Shown: positions 10,981-23,262 of the stretch, one piece after another | Layout of the letters: each line of letters begins with the position of its first letter | Numbering within the stretch: the first letter of the stretch is position 1 | Program-made: the position numbers and the translations under genes | Origin: Adiantum capillus-veneris | Lineage: Eukaryota > Streptophyta > Polypodiopsida > Polypodiales > Pteridaceae | Direction of reading: 5' to 3' | Assembly (NCBI GenBank): GCA_014529385.2 | Contig: CM043943.1 | Span: forward strand, 99,384,355-99,448,354 | Length of the DNA: 64,000 nt | Notes under the pieces: model-generated | The model's input: the letters and a program-made list of their open reading frames with translations, nothing else | Told to the model about the DNA's origin: nothing | Databases searched by the model: none

Positions 10981-13560
10981 ATGAACCTTAGATTCGGTCG
11001 TGTATTAGGAAATCAAAGCCTATTCGGAGAAAACATCAGTAGAGTATCCACTGAAGAAAGCGTAAATCAAGGCAACTCCTTGCACACAATTCCTGAAGAC
11101 GTCTCGGACACTTTTTCAGATTCAACATCCGAAATGTCTTCTTACTCGACTCACTCAGAAACCTGAACGAAAATGCGCTATAAGCATATACTCTCTTTTT
11201 ACAAGACTAATCGTCATGGAACCCATGTGTACTTGGATCCTAATGAGGAGTATGTTATTCGCATTGATGATCATGGTATTGAGTTCGAAGAAGAGGTTAG
11301 GGAAAACAAACAAGGAAAAATGTATATGGATCGAAACGGAACTCAATATGTACAAGTCGAAAACCCTGACGTGGTAGACAAATGGGGATTAGAAGTAAAC
11401 ACTATAATCCCAGATATGTCAGCAAAAGAAGGACCACCAACTTTGGAATTCAAGGGATACGATCAAGTAGACTTGAATCCTTTGAAACGGCTTAGTACAG
11501 ATAATCCTAGGATCGGAGTCTATTGTTGGGAAGATAGAAACATAAAAGGTCTTTTGTGGACTTCTCATGCTAGACCAAGACAATTAACGGCCATGAAGAT
11601 CATCTATATCTTCAAAATCAAAGATAAGGGATATGCGGATCTACCAACTTACTTGTTTAGGGATCTCTTATAACAACAATTTTTTTATGATGACTCCTGA
11701 GGAGGTAGAACAAACCAAATACCAGGGGTATTCCATACGTGATTGGATATTAGGTCAAGGACCAGAAACCACTCCAAGAGACAAACATCACGAGAGATCA
11801 TCTGAAAGTAATGTGAAGAAACTAGAAACCACCTCATCACGTAGAAAAACCGGTGACGCTAAGGCCAGTCCAGGGCTACATGAGTCACTATTTCCGACAT
11901 ATTGGTTTAAAGGACTAGGAACATGACCAACTCCCAGAAGACCTGAAGTTGAACCAAATAGACGTGTCAGACCAGCTGATTTTCAAAAATGGGTCTGAAA
12001 ATACAGTGGATCAGGGGATCCATATGACCACTTAGCAAGCTTTAAGCAAGTGCTAAGAGCAGAGCGTATATTCGATTTACATACTCAATTCAAGGGTTTG
12101 GAATGACGTTAGAAGGAAAAGCTTTGACATGGTTCCAAAACATTCCATCAAGGTCAATCATGGATTTGAATACATTAGCTCAAGGATTTGTAACTGCTTG
12201 TCCTAAAACGGGGATTAAACATAATACAGTAGCTCAAATCTACAGCTTTAAACATAAACATGGTGAGTCTGTTAGGGATTGTGCAACTCGAATGAAATAA
12301 TACATTGCCAAATGCCCAGAGATGGAGATACCTGCAGAAGAGCGACTTGTCTCATTGTTCTGGAGGGATTGCTAAAGAAAGAACTTCATGCTATACTATA
12401 TAGTAAAAAGCATACAACCGTAGAGCCATGTGTGTCTGATGCTATTGACCTAGGAGACAACTGTGAGATGTTCAATGAAGAGGATGTCCCTAAGGATAAC
12501 CAAAGCGAGAAGACAGCATCCACAAAACCAGCACAAGTGGGAACGGTTGCTGCAGCACCTCTCTCAGCCATAGAAGATATGCTAAAAAGGATGAATGACA
12601 TGATGAACAATATGCAAAAAGCACCTATGAGAGGACCAGGACAGGGGATAATCCCATAGGGACAACCAATTGGGCCACAAAAACGGTGTAAAATCGAGGA
12701 TAAATGGACCAACCACGAGACCCACGAGTGCCACTTCAGACCAAAGTATGATGGGAATGTTCAGTACGTGCCCATGAGGCCCCAGGGACACCCAAGTAGA
12801 GATATTATCATAATATGGCTCAAGTTCAAAGACCACCAATGGGTATGGAGAGACCTCAACCTGTGTTGGTGGGACAACAACCTCCTTATCCATGACATAA
12901 TGGAGTGCCTGTAAAGTACATGCAGTCAGAAGGAGTCATAGATGAACAAGCATTAGTGCCTGTTACACCCTATGCAGAGCCTAGTCCATCTACAGTAATG
13001 GTAGAGGGAGATTGGTATAGTCCACACCCACCACCAATGGAGGAAACCATGACTTATGCTCCACTAGAGCTCACACCAATGTATTATGTAGCTAATCAAG
13101 GTGTCAGACCTCCCATGGGAAGACCCATGATGAAGCCCAGAACAAGAAACTGACATAACTGTGGTGCTGATGACCATTGGAAGAACGAATGTCCAGAGCC
13201 TGACAAAAACCTCAAACCAATTGAAGCCTATTGCATACAATGTTGCAAAAAGGGAGGACATTTTTTAGAGGATTATCCTAAGAATCCTTTGAACAAGGGA
13301 AAAACTATAGTCAACATAGTCCAAGTGATACCTAGTAGCTCATCAGAGAGCGAACCGATTGTTCCAATCAAGGTAATCACTAGAGCACAGGTAAAAAAAA
13401 AGAAACACAATTCCTCTAATGATTCGGAGAACACGAAAGTTTCTTCTCAAAGAATCAAAAGGAGCAGAAGCAAAAGATATGAGATGAGAAAACAAAAACA
13501 ACGGGTTGAAAATGAAGAGAAAGAAAAAATGTTAACCTAGGACAAGTTGAAAGAAACTAG
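10981..13560 (+). pseudogene. gag of the 14-kb gypsy element, degenerate
   Basis: The frame opens at the ATG at 10981 and continues past one TGA (11164-11166) to 11673, giving an acidic then mixed N-terminal region I do not recognise. After frameshifts, a retrotransposon-gag core is readable at about 11985-12370, with ALTWFQN and a phrase like GESVRDCATRMK. Two CCHC knuckles lie at about 13150-13290: the first reads as stop-HNCGADDHWKNEC, its first Cys codon now TGA; in the second (CIQCCKKGGHFLEDY) the last Cys is Tyr. At least three frame changes and several stops are visible. The role would be the capsid/nucleocapsid precursor, but it cannot be made as one protein. Confidence 0.8.
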
Positions 13561-13639
13561 TAGTGAATTCAAGGAAACAACCGTGAAATCATGAGGATCC
13601 ATTCTGGTTGATAAAAATTTTGAGCCTATCAATGCTGCC

Positions 13640-14311
13640 TTGGAAGCCTACCAAGCAGGACTTAAAGCAAGCCAAAACATGGAAAAAAAAAGGAAAAACT
13701 ATCCATCCCCAGACATGGAAGTAGCTAAGCTGGAAGCTTATCAAAACTTGGTAAGAATCACGCAGGAAATCCTAAATAAACAAAAACCCAAGCTTGAAAG
13801 CATTGCGAAACCGGGAGAGCTCGCGGTAGAAGAAACGAAAGCCAAATCCGATGTGGTAGCAGAACCCTACCTTGAAACAAATGAACCAGAGCTTATAATG
13901 CCGGACATCGAAGATGCCTTAGACGGAATTCCATTCGTAGAGAAAGACTGGCCAGGACACTTATGGGAAAAGGTAAGGGAGATCAATGATGGGAGTTTAA
14001 CTTTAAAGTCGGCTCCTATAGAGGAAGTCTGGTTGGATAACCTACCATGTGATATGAACATGGATTTACAATCCTTGTACGGGGATTGCGGATCGGAGGC
14101 TTCAGGAATATCTAAACCGATGACATTAAACACATTACCTTCTTACTTGGGAGATAACGAAGATGAATCTATCATTCGCAAAACCACTCAAGTCAAAACA
14201 GCCAAACAGACCCTAGAAGTAGACAACATTCATTCAATCATGTCTACACCTGTCCAATACACTCTTACTTTGGGGGAACCGTTGAAACTCAGGCCATACA
14301 AAAAACCCTAG
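13640..14311 (+). pseudogene. gag-protease linker region, open for 223 codons
   Basis: The longest uninterrupted piece between the zinc knuckles and the first protease. It is rich in Glu, Lys and Pro with a helical first half, and I recognise no domain. It follows the knuckles in the expected direction and leads to the protease after another frame change, so it is most simply the disordered gag-pro linker. Translation from its ATG is not implied. Confidence 0.5.
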
Positions 14312-14379
14312 AGAAGGTGGGGAGAATGGGGTTAATCTCTAAGAATCTGGGAAACTTGAAAAATGAAACGGAATACAAA

Positions 14380-14790
14380 GAGATTCGATCAATTCCTATG
14401 AACAAGGTCACAGAATATTACGAAGGGGAAGAAGAAAACACTATCCTCCCACTGAAATATACTGATATTAACCATGGCAATACTAGATAGTGGAGCAGGC
14501 ATAGCCATAGCCACTAAAGCAGTATGGGAATCCTGGGGACAACCAGTCATTAGACAAACACGAATGAAATTGCAGTTGGCTGACGGACACATTGAAAGAC
14601 CACTAGGGCTACTAGAAAAAGTGATAGTCAACTCCTGTGGAATTGAATATGAACACACTTTTGCCATAGTAGACTTTGGGAAAAAACTCAACTATGAAAT
14701 CTATTGGGAAGACCTTCCATGCGACAGGTACAGCTTATCCAAAATTGGGGAAACGACTATCTGTACTTGAAGCAAGTGGGATCTATAACA
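14380..14790 (+). pseudogene. First retropepsin (PR1) of the 14-kb element
   Basis: The active-site phrase LDSGAGIAIA is seen at about 14480-14510, followed by MKLQLADGHIERPLG typical of the retropepsin fold. The closing LGRPSMRQ motif at about 14703-14726 is in a different frame from the start, so a frameshift lies near 14695. Retropepsins cleave the Gag-Pol precursor and work as dimers. Position before RT is the normal one for Ty3/gypsy. Confidence 0.8.
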
Positions 14791-15810
14791 AGAGACAATC
14801 TAAAAGACCACACCTATAGAGATGTCTTGAAAACACCCATCCAAGAGTTTGATTCAGTCTCTTCGGCTGAAACTAAACTTCCATCTTGGCTAAACAAAGA
14901 CACTCCTATTTGGATGTGCGAAGCTTCAGAAAATGGAAGCTTGAGACGAGAGTATATCCTAGAATGGGACTGTACAGATGAAGCCTACATACCAGAACCC
15001 TTTTCATAACATTTATTCGAACCATTCGAGTGGACTCAAATATTGCCAACAATGGATGTATGCGTGAACACGTCTATGCCTACTCAATTTTGCAACGAGG
15101 ATGGCTACGACATAATTCCCATCCAAATGATGTCAGTCCTTAACATTGAAAACAAGGATGAAGAAACAAAGGACTTGATGAAAGCTCAACAAGTCTTTTC
15201 TGACCTCTATTACGATGCAAGTGATGAGTTAGATGAATACTTAGCTACCTCAAAAGATTCAGGATCCGAAAAAGAACATACAAGAGCTCAATTACTCTTA
15301 AAGGGAGGGGAGGAGAAAGTTTTTTGACTTTCCAAACCAAAAATCAAGAAGACAAAAATGGCATAGAAGAAAGAGAGACACTAAAATTGTGAAAGCACGA
15401 CCTATGCCATCAGTATCCTGTAAAACACAATTCCTGATGCAGATAGATGCTAGTGATTGTGTCAAGGACAAAATAACTGACAGATATCCTTCGAACGGAA
15501 ACTCAAAAATGTCTGAGACATCGAGAAAAATAAGGAAGGGTACTCACGAAGAACATAAGGATAAAAAACCACTTATGACCAAAGTCGAGCGGAAAAAGAA
15601 ATATCAAGAGTTGAGAAAAGCTCTAAAGGAGATATACACCACCAAAATGGAAACCACGGAAGAGGATGGTAAGGATGTAATGCATGTTCCATCCCATTAC
15701 AAAAAGTATACTCTCCAAGATCAGAAAATCATAATCGAACAACCTGTTAGGGAACTACGGAAACAAGGCGAGTCTTACGAGAAGGACCTAAAAACGCTAA
15801 AAGGGTAGAC
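14791..15810 (+). pseudogene. Protease-RT linker, degenerate
   Basis: Open pieces at about 14704-15009, 15043-15327 and 15389-15808 encode charged sequence without a recognised domain. They lie between the first protease and the RT start and change frame twice. The Lys/Glu-rich 15500-15800 part looks helical. Counted as pol linker. Confidence 0.5.
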
Positions 15811-16590
15811 TTGGTTGAACCAGGAGAAGAGCCTAGACCGGCTTATATAGCAAATGACCTAACAGAAGAAGAAGAAAAGATTTTGCTGAGATTGTTAAAG
15901 GAATACCGCGATATCTTTGCTTGGTCTTACAAAGATCTCAAGGGTGTTGATCCAAAAATCTGTCAACATACCTTACCCATGAGAGATGATGCGAAACCAA
16001 GTAGACAGAGACCATACACTTATAACAAAACATTTTCCAGGAAGATCAAAGAAGAGATTGAAAAACTAAAGGAAGCTAAATTCATTTATGAAATTGAACA
16101 CACTGATTGGGTGTCTCCAATTGTGGTAGTACTTAAGAAGAATGGGAAAATACGAGTGTGCGTTAATCTCAAAAAAGTGAATACAACTACCATTAGAGAC
16201 AACTTTTCTCTTCCGATAACTGAGCATGTTTTAGAATGAGTGGGAGGAAAAGAAGCTTACAGCTTCCTAGATGGCTTTTCAAGATACAATCAACTTTTGG
16301 TTGACCCAAAGGATCAACATAAAACTGCTTTTGCAACAGAATGGGATATATTTGCCTATCGGGTTATGCCATTTGGGTTAACTAATGCTCCAGCCACATT
16401 TCAGAGATTGATGAGCCATGCTTTCAAAGAGTATCTTCGGATGATTTATACGTACATTCGGAAATCCGAGTTGATCATTTTGAACACGTCAAAAAGGTAT
16501 TCGAGAAATGTAGACTTTACAGGATTTGCTTAAACCCTGAAAAGTGCACATTCATGGGAAGACAATGAAAAATCCTTGGACATATAGTGT
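15811..16590 (+). pseudogene. Reverse transcriptase fingers and palm, broken
   Basis: Readable RT blocks: DWVSPIVVVLKKNGKIRVCV, the LPITEHVLE helix, SFLDGFSRYNQ, FAYRVMPFGLTNAPATFQRL. A TGA at 16237-16239 replaces what is usually an Arg codon in this position (CGA to TGA). The YxDD-bearing strand falls in a disrupted stretch at about 16440-16480, where the frame is lost. LNPEKCTF resumes in another frame at about 16530. This would copy the element RNA into cDNA; it cannot do so now. Confidence 0.85.
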
Positions 16591-17378
16591 CTAAAAATGG
16601 CATAGCTACCGATATTGAAAAGATTCATGTGATTGCTGATTTGCCTAGACCAACAACAATCAAAGGGGTACAAGCCTTCATGGGACATTGTGGATATTAT
16701 CGACGGTTCATCTACATGTATGCTATAATTGCAAAATCTATGTACAATTTGATTACGCACTTTGAATGGACCGAGGCATGTGAAGAATCCTTCATGAATC
16801 TTAAGCAAGCTCTCACCTCAGCTCCAATATTAAAAGCACCCGATTGGGATAAGGTATTCCACGTACACGTAGATGCTTCAAACTTTGCTATTGGTTCTAT
16901 ACTAGCCCAACCAGGAAATGGAAAAATTGACTTTCCTATTTCTTATGCTAGCCAACAATTAAATATGACAGAAAAGAACTACACCACCACTGAAAGAGAA
17001 GGACTAGGAATGATCTATGCCGTTAAAAAGTATAGACACTACTTATTGGCCAACAAGTTTGTGTTCTTTGTGGACTACCAAGCTTTGTTATATTTGGTCA
17101 ACAAGCCATGCAACACAGGAAGAATAGTGAGATGGTTCATCATTCTTCTGGAATTTGATTTCATTGTGGTTATAAAAAAAGGCACTACACATCAACGAAC
17201 AGATCATTTGTCCAGGATTATTTCAGGGGAATCACCTACAGGGATAGATGATGATCTACCAGACGCCTATTTTTTCTCCGTGGATATGACACCTAGATGG
17301 TCGGAAACAATTGTGTCATTAATGACGATAGCTCAACTAGATTCACCATTTCTTATCACAATTAATTTAATCGAGTAA
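16587..17378 (+). pseudogene. RT thumb and RNase H of the 14-kb element
   Basis: Open for 263 codons. It begins with the RT connection (GYYRRFI, FEWTEACEESF). RNase H follows: VHVDASNFAIGSILAQ carries the first catalytic Asp, TTEREGLGMIYAVKKYRHYL the Glu, FVDYQALLYLV the second Asp, and TDHLSR the closing Asp. This is the usual gypsy RNase H with catalytic residues in place. There is no second archaeal-like RNase H, unlike the Tat-type elements at 46 kb and beyond. Confidence 0.85.
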
Positions 17379-18020
17379 TCAACTATGTATCAATTACTAG
17401 CTGGGAGGCTATATAAAAGAAATCAAGACGGGATATTTTTTAATGCATTAACCCTGAAGAAAAGGATCAGTACCTAAGTCAAGCACATGTTACCATAGTA
17501 GGACTTCACTTTGCGGAAGACCAAACTATGCAACGAATCTTAAGACTTGGAGTATTTTGGCCAACTATGAGGAGAGATGTTCGATCTTTTGTAAAAGATT
17601 GCCCTCAATGTCAGAAACAACCACCCATTCCTCATGTAACATTGTTTCAAATGTCACCTGTTCCTAAGTGGAGTAACTATCTGGCTACTTACTTATCGAG
17701 CCGAACATTTCCTGAGGATATGAGTAAACACCGTCAAAGAGCAATTGAAACGGAAGCAAGAGACTATGCTCTCATTGGGAACCAATTGTATCGGAGAGGT
17801 AAAGATCAACATTTCCGTCTTTGTGCAAATGAAAACAAGTATATTCCGATTATAGAACAAGCACATGCTGGATTAGCTGGAGGTCACTTTTCTAGTGAGA
17901 CCACCGCAAGAGCAATCTTGATGGTAGGCATATGGTGGCCAACACTTTTTGCAGTTGCTAAAGAATATGTTTGAATGTGTGATGCTTGTCAACGAGCAAA
18001 AATGCCAATATGAGTAGACA
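17379..18020 (+). pseudogene. Duplicated linker plus H2C2 integrase heads
   Basis: Two successive copies of the segment that normally occurs once between RNase H and the integrase core. Copy 1 has a GRLYKRNQDG-type linker, then H...H in HVTIVGLHF and VKDCPQCQ (about 17400-17625). Copy 2 has the linker QLYRRGKDQ, then HAGLAGGHF and CDACQRAK (about 17780-18005). Both retain FWPTM- or WWPTL-like spacing between the His pair and Cys pair. A TGA (17972-17974) just before the second Cys pair probably replaces Arg. The H2C2 head is the zinc-binding integrase N-terminal domain. A doubled head is unusual. Confidence 0.7.
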
Positions 18021-18830
18021 ACATGCCCTTAAGACCAATGATGGGGGCTAGAGCCTTTGCAAAATGGGGTATAGTTGTTGTTGTACTGATACAGCCACCT
18101 GCTTATAGAACCCAAGCTCAATATATCATTGTAGCTACGACCAAGTGGGCCGAGGCTAAAGCAACTCAAAAGAATGATGCCAGAACCACTGATGCATTCT
18201 TATATGAGTATGTATTCACAAGGTATGGGCTGCCAATAGAGATTGTCAGTGATCGGGGAACTCATTTCCTCAATGAGGTAATAACCTATTTTCTTAATGA
18301 GTTTATGGTTATCCATAACAAATCAGCCCCCTATCACCCACAAGCAAACCGACAAGCTGAGCATACAAATAAAATTCTTAGCTCAGTACTGACCAAAGTG
18401 ATTAGTTCAGGAAGGATAGACTGGGAAATGAATCTCCATGCCGCTCTATGAGTTTATCGAGTTTCATTCAAAATAGCTTTAAATGCCACACCCTTTAACC
18501 TTATTTATGGTCTTGATGCCATACTGCCAATAGAATTTCTATTGCCTACATTAAAGGTAGCACAGACTCTTGAGTGGACTGGACATGAATTGTCTGAAAG
18601 ACTTGAAGATTTGGAAAAGCTAGACGAGCAAAGGCTAACTGTTGTAGCTCATATCTATGCACAATAGAGGAAACAAAAATAGTTTTTTGATTCCCACTTA
18701 ATCACCAAAATTTTCAAGAAAGGAGACTTAGTTCTAGTCTATTCCCTTAAGCAACACATTCCCAAGTTTAAAAAAAAGGAAAATGGACCATTTATCATTG
18801 AAGATGTATCTCCAAGTGGAGCAGTAAAAT
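18011..18830 (+). pseudogene. Integrase core, broken
   Basis: The second catalytic Asp is visible in IEIVSDRGTHF (about 18240) and the region of the catalytic Glu in YHPQANRQAEHTNK (about 18335-18375). The usual first Asp in the WGID-type motif is damaged (KWGIVVVV). Stops: TGA 18011-18013, TGA 18449-18451 (usually Trp), TAG 18665-18667 and TAG 18680-18682 (both usually Gln). All four fit C-to-T or G-to-A transitions. Integrase would join the cDNA to the genome. Confidence 0.85.
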
Positions 18831-19690
18831 TGTCAACCTTAGATGGTGAACCAATGGCTAATTGGATTAGTGGATTTTGTTTAAAGAAATACAATTTTCC
18901 ACTAACCAATGAATTTCTAGAGAGAATGCATGCAGCCAAACAAAGGAGGATGAAGCGACAGAAGGTTATTGATGAAGCCCAAGAGGAAGCTAGACTTCGA
19001 ATACTCAAGCGTAAAGCTGCTCTTAAGAATCAACAAATGCCGAGTCCCATAAAAAATTTGGAACTAGATGATCGACAATGGGAATTACCTAAAGATGCAG
19101 TTTCAACAGATGACAACTGGTTAGATGGGATGGATCTCCGCATCAAAGTACAACTCAATAATCATAGCACGAATGCTCTGGTAGACACATGAGCTAGAGT
19201 GAATGCAGTCAGTTATTCCACATACAAGAAGGCAACAAGTCAAGCATTGACCGCCCCCGCAGGAATAATGACAATCAAAGGATGCAACAAGAATCCAACT
19301 CCAACATTGGGAATAGTCAACTTGAACGTGGTCGTACATGGATGCTCATGTCCTCATCAGTTTGTATGCTTGCCAGATGAACACATGAACGACACCATGA
19401 TTCTTGGCATTCCTTGGATGCGTACTTACAAAGCAGTACCAAATTGGCATACGAATCAAATAAAGCTATCACCTAAAGGAGGGCAACTCATTGTTCCTAT
19501 TGCACCAAGCAAAGAGAAATGGAAAAGGTGCAATCAGAAGACCAATCCACAAAGAAAATCTTCTCCATCTCCTCAACAAGCAAATGCTACAAGTAGCATG
19601 CAAGGAGTCAGGAAAACTTGGGTACCAAAAGCACAGCTTGTGGATAAACCAAATCAGATCTGGGTGCCTAAAATTTCACTAAAGAAATAG
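18830..19690 (+). pseudogene. Integrase tail fused to a second retropepsin (PR2)
   Basis: A single reading frame, interrupted only by TGA at 19190-19192, runs from the integrase C-terminal barrel and a basic helical tail into a retropepsin-like domain. Upstream in the same frame are GDLVLVYS and GPFIIEDVSPSGAVKL. PR2 shows ALVDT-stop-ARVNAVSYSTY (a VDTGA active site with Gly now stop), a central GIVNLNVVVHG strand, and MILGIPWMRTYKAVPNW, the ILGxPW(L/M) closing motif. A retropepsin after integrase, besides the one before RT, is not the standard Ty3/gypsy order. The domain call is from motifs only. Confidence 0.7.
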
Positions 19691-20576
19691 AACACGGTTC
19701 CAAGGATTCGAGCACATAATCGAGCCTCTATGAACAAGGAACCTAACATGAAAAAGTTTGGAAGAAAAAGGAGCACTTATCTTCTTCACACAATGCGAAA
19801 CCAATCAAATAGTGGCGAGTTAAGTCGCAACAGACTCTCAAACACCATGCACCATGCACGAGCTACCAATGGCGAGAAAAAGCTCGACAACCGTCTAAAG
19901 TGCGGCCAACAGCTCAAGCAATCAGCGTGCTTAAACACCCTGATGGTACTATCAAAGAGAGAGCCCAAAGGCTACAAGATTTTCTCTTTGGAAGACACCA
20001 GCAGCAGCAAACCTCGACATCAAAAACCCTTGAGTTATTTACTCAAGACCCAGCTCTTGCACAGCATATTGAGTTGAATTGCATTGATCTTCATATCATG
20101 GTAGAGCCAATCACGGCTATGCATAGACACAATTGTTCAACCCATGCACGCTGTTGTCCCGAAGAACGCCATCTAGGAGGGGTGGAAGGGCACTAAGTAC
20201 TAAAGTACTAAGTAACTAAGGTCAATGTTTGAAGAGGGAGGAAAAAGTTCCATATTTTTTTGCAAAATTACCTAATAATGCCCTTATAATTCATCAACAA
20301 GGGAAAAGTCACTTATAATATCTTCCCGATGTGTGTAAATAGTGTATATACTATCAGAAAATCATCAAAAATAGTCATTTTTTGGGTATTTTTCATCATT
20401 TTTGTTGAAAAGGAGGCTTAAAAATGGAGAAATCCAACAAAAAACAATAAAGATATGTTTTTCAATGGATTTTCTTAATTACTGGATTTTCACTTTTGTT
20501 TTTAGAGCATTTTTTTATTTTCTTTGACTTTTCAATTAAAAAGGTAAAAAAATAGCAGGGAAGCTCAGTTGGAAAA
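19691..20576 (+). other. Post-pol region without recognised gene
   Basis: Contains short overlapping open pieces (19730-20077, 19900-20196) of low complexity, Gln- and Thr-rich, without a domain. The part 20200-20576 is AT-rich and has no coding structure. Probably the untranslated stretch between pol and the 3' accessory frame. Confidence 0.5.
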
Positions 20577-21662
20577 ATGGAAGACACGATGGTGATCAGA
20601 AAGACAAGGCCAACAAGCACAAAAATTTCAACGAAATCAGAAGATGGAAGCGAGAAGCCCAAATTAGGCGGCCAAGCCTACTTTTGCAAAATTCTTGTAG
20701 AATAAGCTACAGGAATCCGATTTTGAAAATTCTTGAGCCTAACATAGATTTCACGGCCTAATAGAACTAACGGGGGAATTTGAGGAAAATTGGTTCGGGA
20801 AGTCCATGTATAGATATCCAGCCTATGCTAAAGCCACCTCATTTCCACTTGGAGCCTTTGCAGAGAGAGCATTTCGGCTTCTTTCGTGCATCATTTCCGG
20901 AGCCCACATTTGACATTTTTCAGTGCCGTCTCACACGAGACATGAGGGGTAAGTTCCTTACTAATCAATGATGCATTTTGTACGGCCGATAGCTAGTCTA
21001 AAGCCCTAGAAAAAACCCTAGAAACAGAGCACTGCACGAAGACCTACGACCTAAAACTGACCATAGCGGCCTGCCAGCTTGACCAAATCGGATGGGATTT
21101 GAACCATAGCATGCCCTAACATAATAGAACCATTCCAAACCATCAGATGATCATTCGCGTGGGGTCAAGGGGATCCTCAGTAGAGGATTAGGGTTTTTTG
21201 GAAAAGGCCATAATTTCGACCTGACTCCACAGATGGCTTGCTAATGAGGTTCATATACAACATACATTGGACATCTTTATGCACTTGAAGGTGCCATTAC
21301 CTCTCGTTAGTCACCAACCTAGGCCTTGGGGGAGATAGAGTGGTAGACATGGAACATGTCACCATAGTTCAATAGAGTGCGTTCATTGGTTTAGCAATAG
21401 GGTTTGGCATGTTTTGGCAATTTGAAGTATCCATCCCCTACACAATCCACTGAATCATATACAATGTATATTTGGTTTGGAGAAATCCATCAAGTAAAGC
21501 CCTCGAAAAGCGAAAAACGGCTTGAAGGTTACAAAGCGTCAAATTCGACATACGTGGCCAAATTGACTCCAACAAACTGACTCCAAATGAGTCAAAGACA
21601 ACAACCAGAGTTCCCAGTGCAATACTGTTTGTTTTTCAGGCCGGGGGACATGCTCCTTTCCA

Positions 21663-21765
21663 TTTGCATACAGGTAAGTGTAGATTATGTTATTGCATTT
21701 TGCATACATGTAAGTGTACAGTACGTTATTGCATTTGCATACAGGTAAGTGTACTGATTTGCTGT
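21663..21765 (+). repeat. Three ~38-bp tandem units with splice-donor-like core
   Basis: Units starting near 21663, 21703 and 21738 each contain TTGCATACA(G/T)GTAAGTGTA. The core CAGGTAAGT equals the consensus 5' splice site. Copy 2 of the R family has one such unit near 35263. Confidence 0.8.
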
Positions 21766-23146
21766 CATTTCCCTGTTTAGTATGCTTTGCTTGGTGCTTC
21801 AAGACGTCTCAATACGCTTGAATATTACAAACCCATGCCAAGGACAGGTCGGCACAAAGTATTTTGGGCCAAGTATCCAATCTGTCTTTCTGCCTCATGC
21901 AGTTATGAACCTACTTGTAGCGTTCAATTTGGCCCATGTTGTCACATGGGATACAACATGGTTTAGGAACTCAAGGAGTTCGGTTTAGCCAGTGGAGCAA
22001 GACTAACAAGGGTCCCTCTTACTCCCGTCGTAGAGTGTTTGCAATTACCTCCACACACAAGTACATCTTGTACTTGAAGGATGTTCCTTTTTACACATCC
22101 TTACATGAGACATATTCCACATGTGGGGAATATGAGTCTCTGGACTGACACTGGCGCCATTATTTCAATTATGTGTGATGAAAAAGTCCCTAGGTGCTGG
22201 TTACATCTGTTTTATAGACCATTTTTAGCACAACGTATTAGGAGCAATTTCGTGGCCAGAAATTGTCGGATACTCAGAATGACTTATTAAGGTACAAGTA
22301 TCGTTAAACAACATTACACATGGTTGTTTATACATGTAGCAAAGCTATAAGTTGTTAATGAAAAAGATTCATTGTCTGTACCTAGAAGTGATCAATGTTT
22401 TACCTTCTTCTCTGATTCAGACGTTTCAGCAAGGCTTGCAAAAGATTGCAACTAAAAGTATTTAGTTTCTTTTCAGAACTATTTACATTCCCTTTAATGT
22501 GTGCTAGGTGCATCACATTTTGGCCATAAGTATTGGCAAGGACTAGTATGGATGTACAGGTTCGGGTTAGTTCTTGCTAAATGCATGCACACTAGGTGTT
22601 ATGGGCCCTAGTGTTTAACAAAGGCTGATTTCGAACATCATGCATATTCCTAAGGTTGTTGCTTATGAAGCATTCTGCACTTTATGTGCACTATATCTAT
22701 GAGATAACTTTTGGGGTCTACTAATCATGGCTCGGTTTTTGGGCGTTTGTAGATTTTCTCAAGTTAACCACGATGGTTGTACACTACTATGATTCCACGT
22801 TTACCAGTCATCTGGGACGACTGTTTGTAAACCGTGAGGAAAAAACACCTCAGTACTATCAGTTATCCAAGGGGATAGGCAGATTACAAAGAGTAATATT
22901 GCTCTAAAGGATCTGCTAAGAGCATACGTTAAAACAACGCATTTCTGAATAGATGATTTTCTCCCTATTCTAGAATTTGCTTAAGTACGATTTTTCGACT
23001 TTGAACACCTCTTGTGCTGGGGAGTTGGAAATCTAGCTCTCAACTTCAGGGACAGTTGTGCCAAGGTTTCCTTGAATTATTATAGTACCTTCAGAATATT
23101 TGAACACTGGTTATGCCTTTCGGCAACTCTTCGTTATGGTTTCTCC

Positions 23147-23262
23147 TTTACAGTACTCAAGTGAGTTATAAATGGAGTTACCAATTAGACCCAAGTGACT
23201 CTTAGTTGTGGCTACTCCTTTATAGTACTCAAGTGAGTTAACTAGAGTTACCATTTTGGCCC
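23147..23262 (+). repeat. Tandem duplication of ~73 bp
   Basis: ACTCCTTTACAGTACTCAAG and ACTCCTTTATAGTACTCAAG start two similar units. The equivalent place in the other R-family copy (about 36850-36910) has one unit. Confidence 0.75.
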
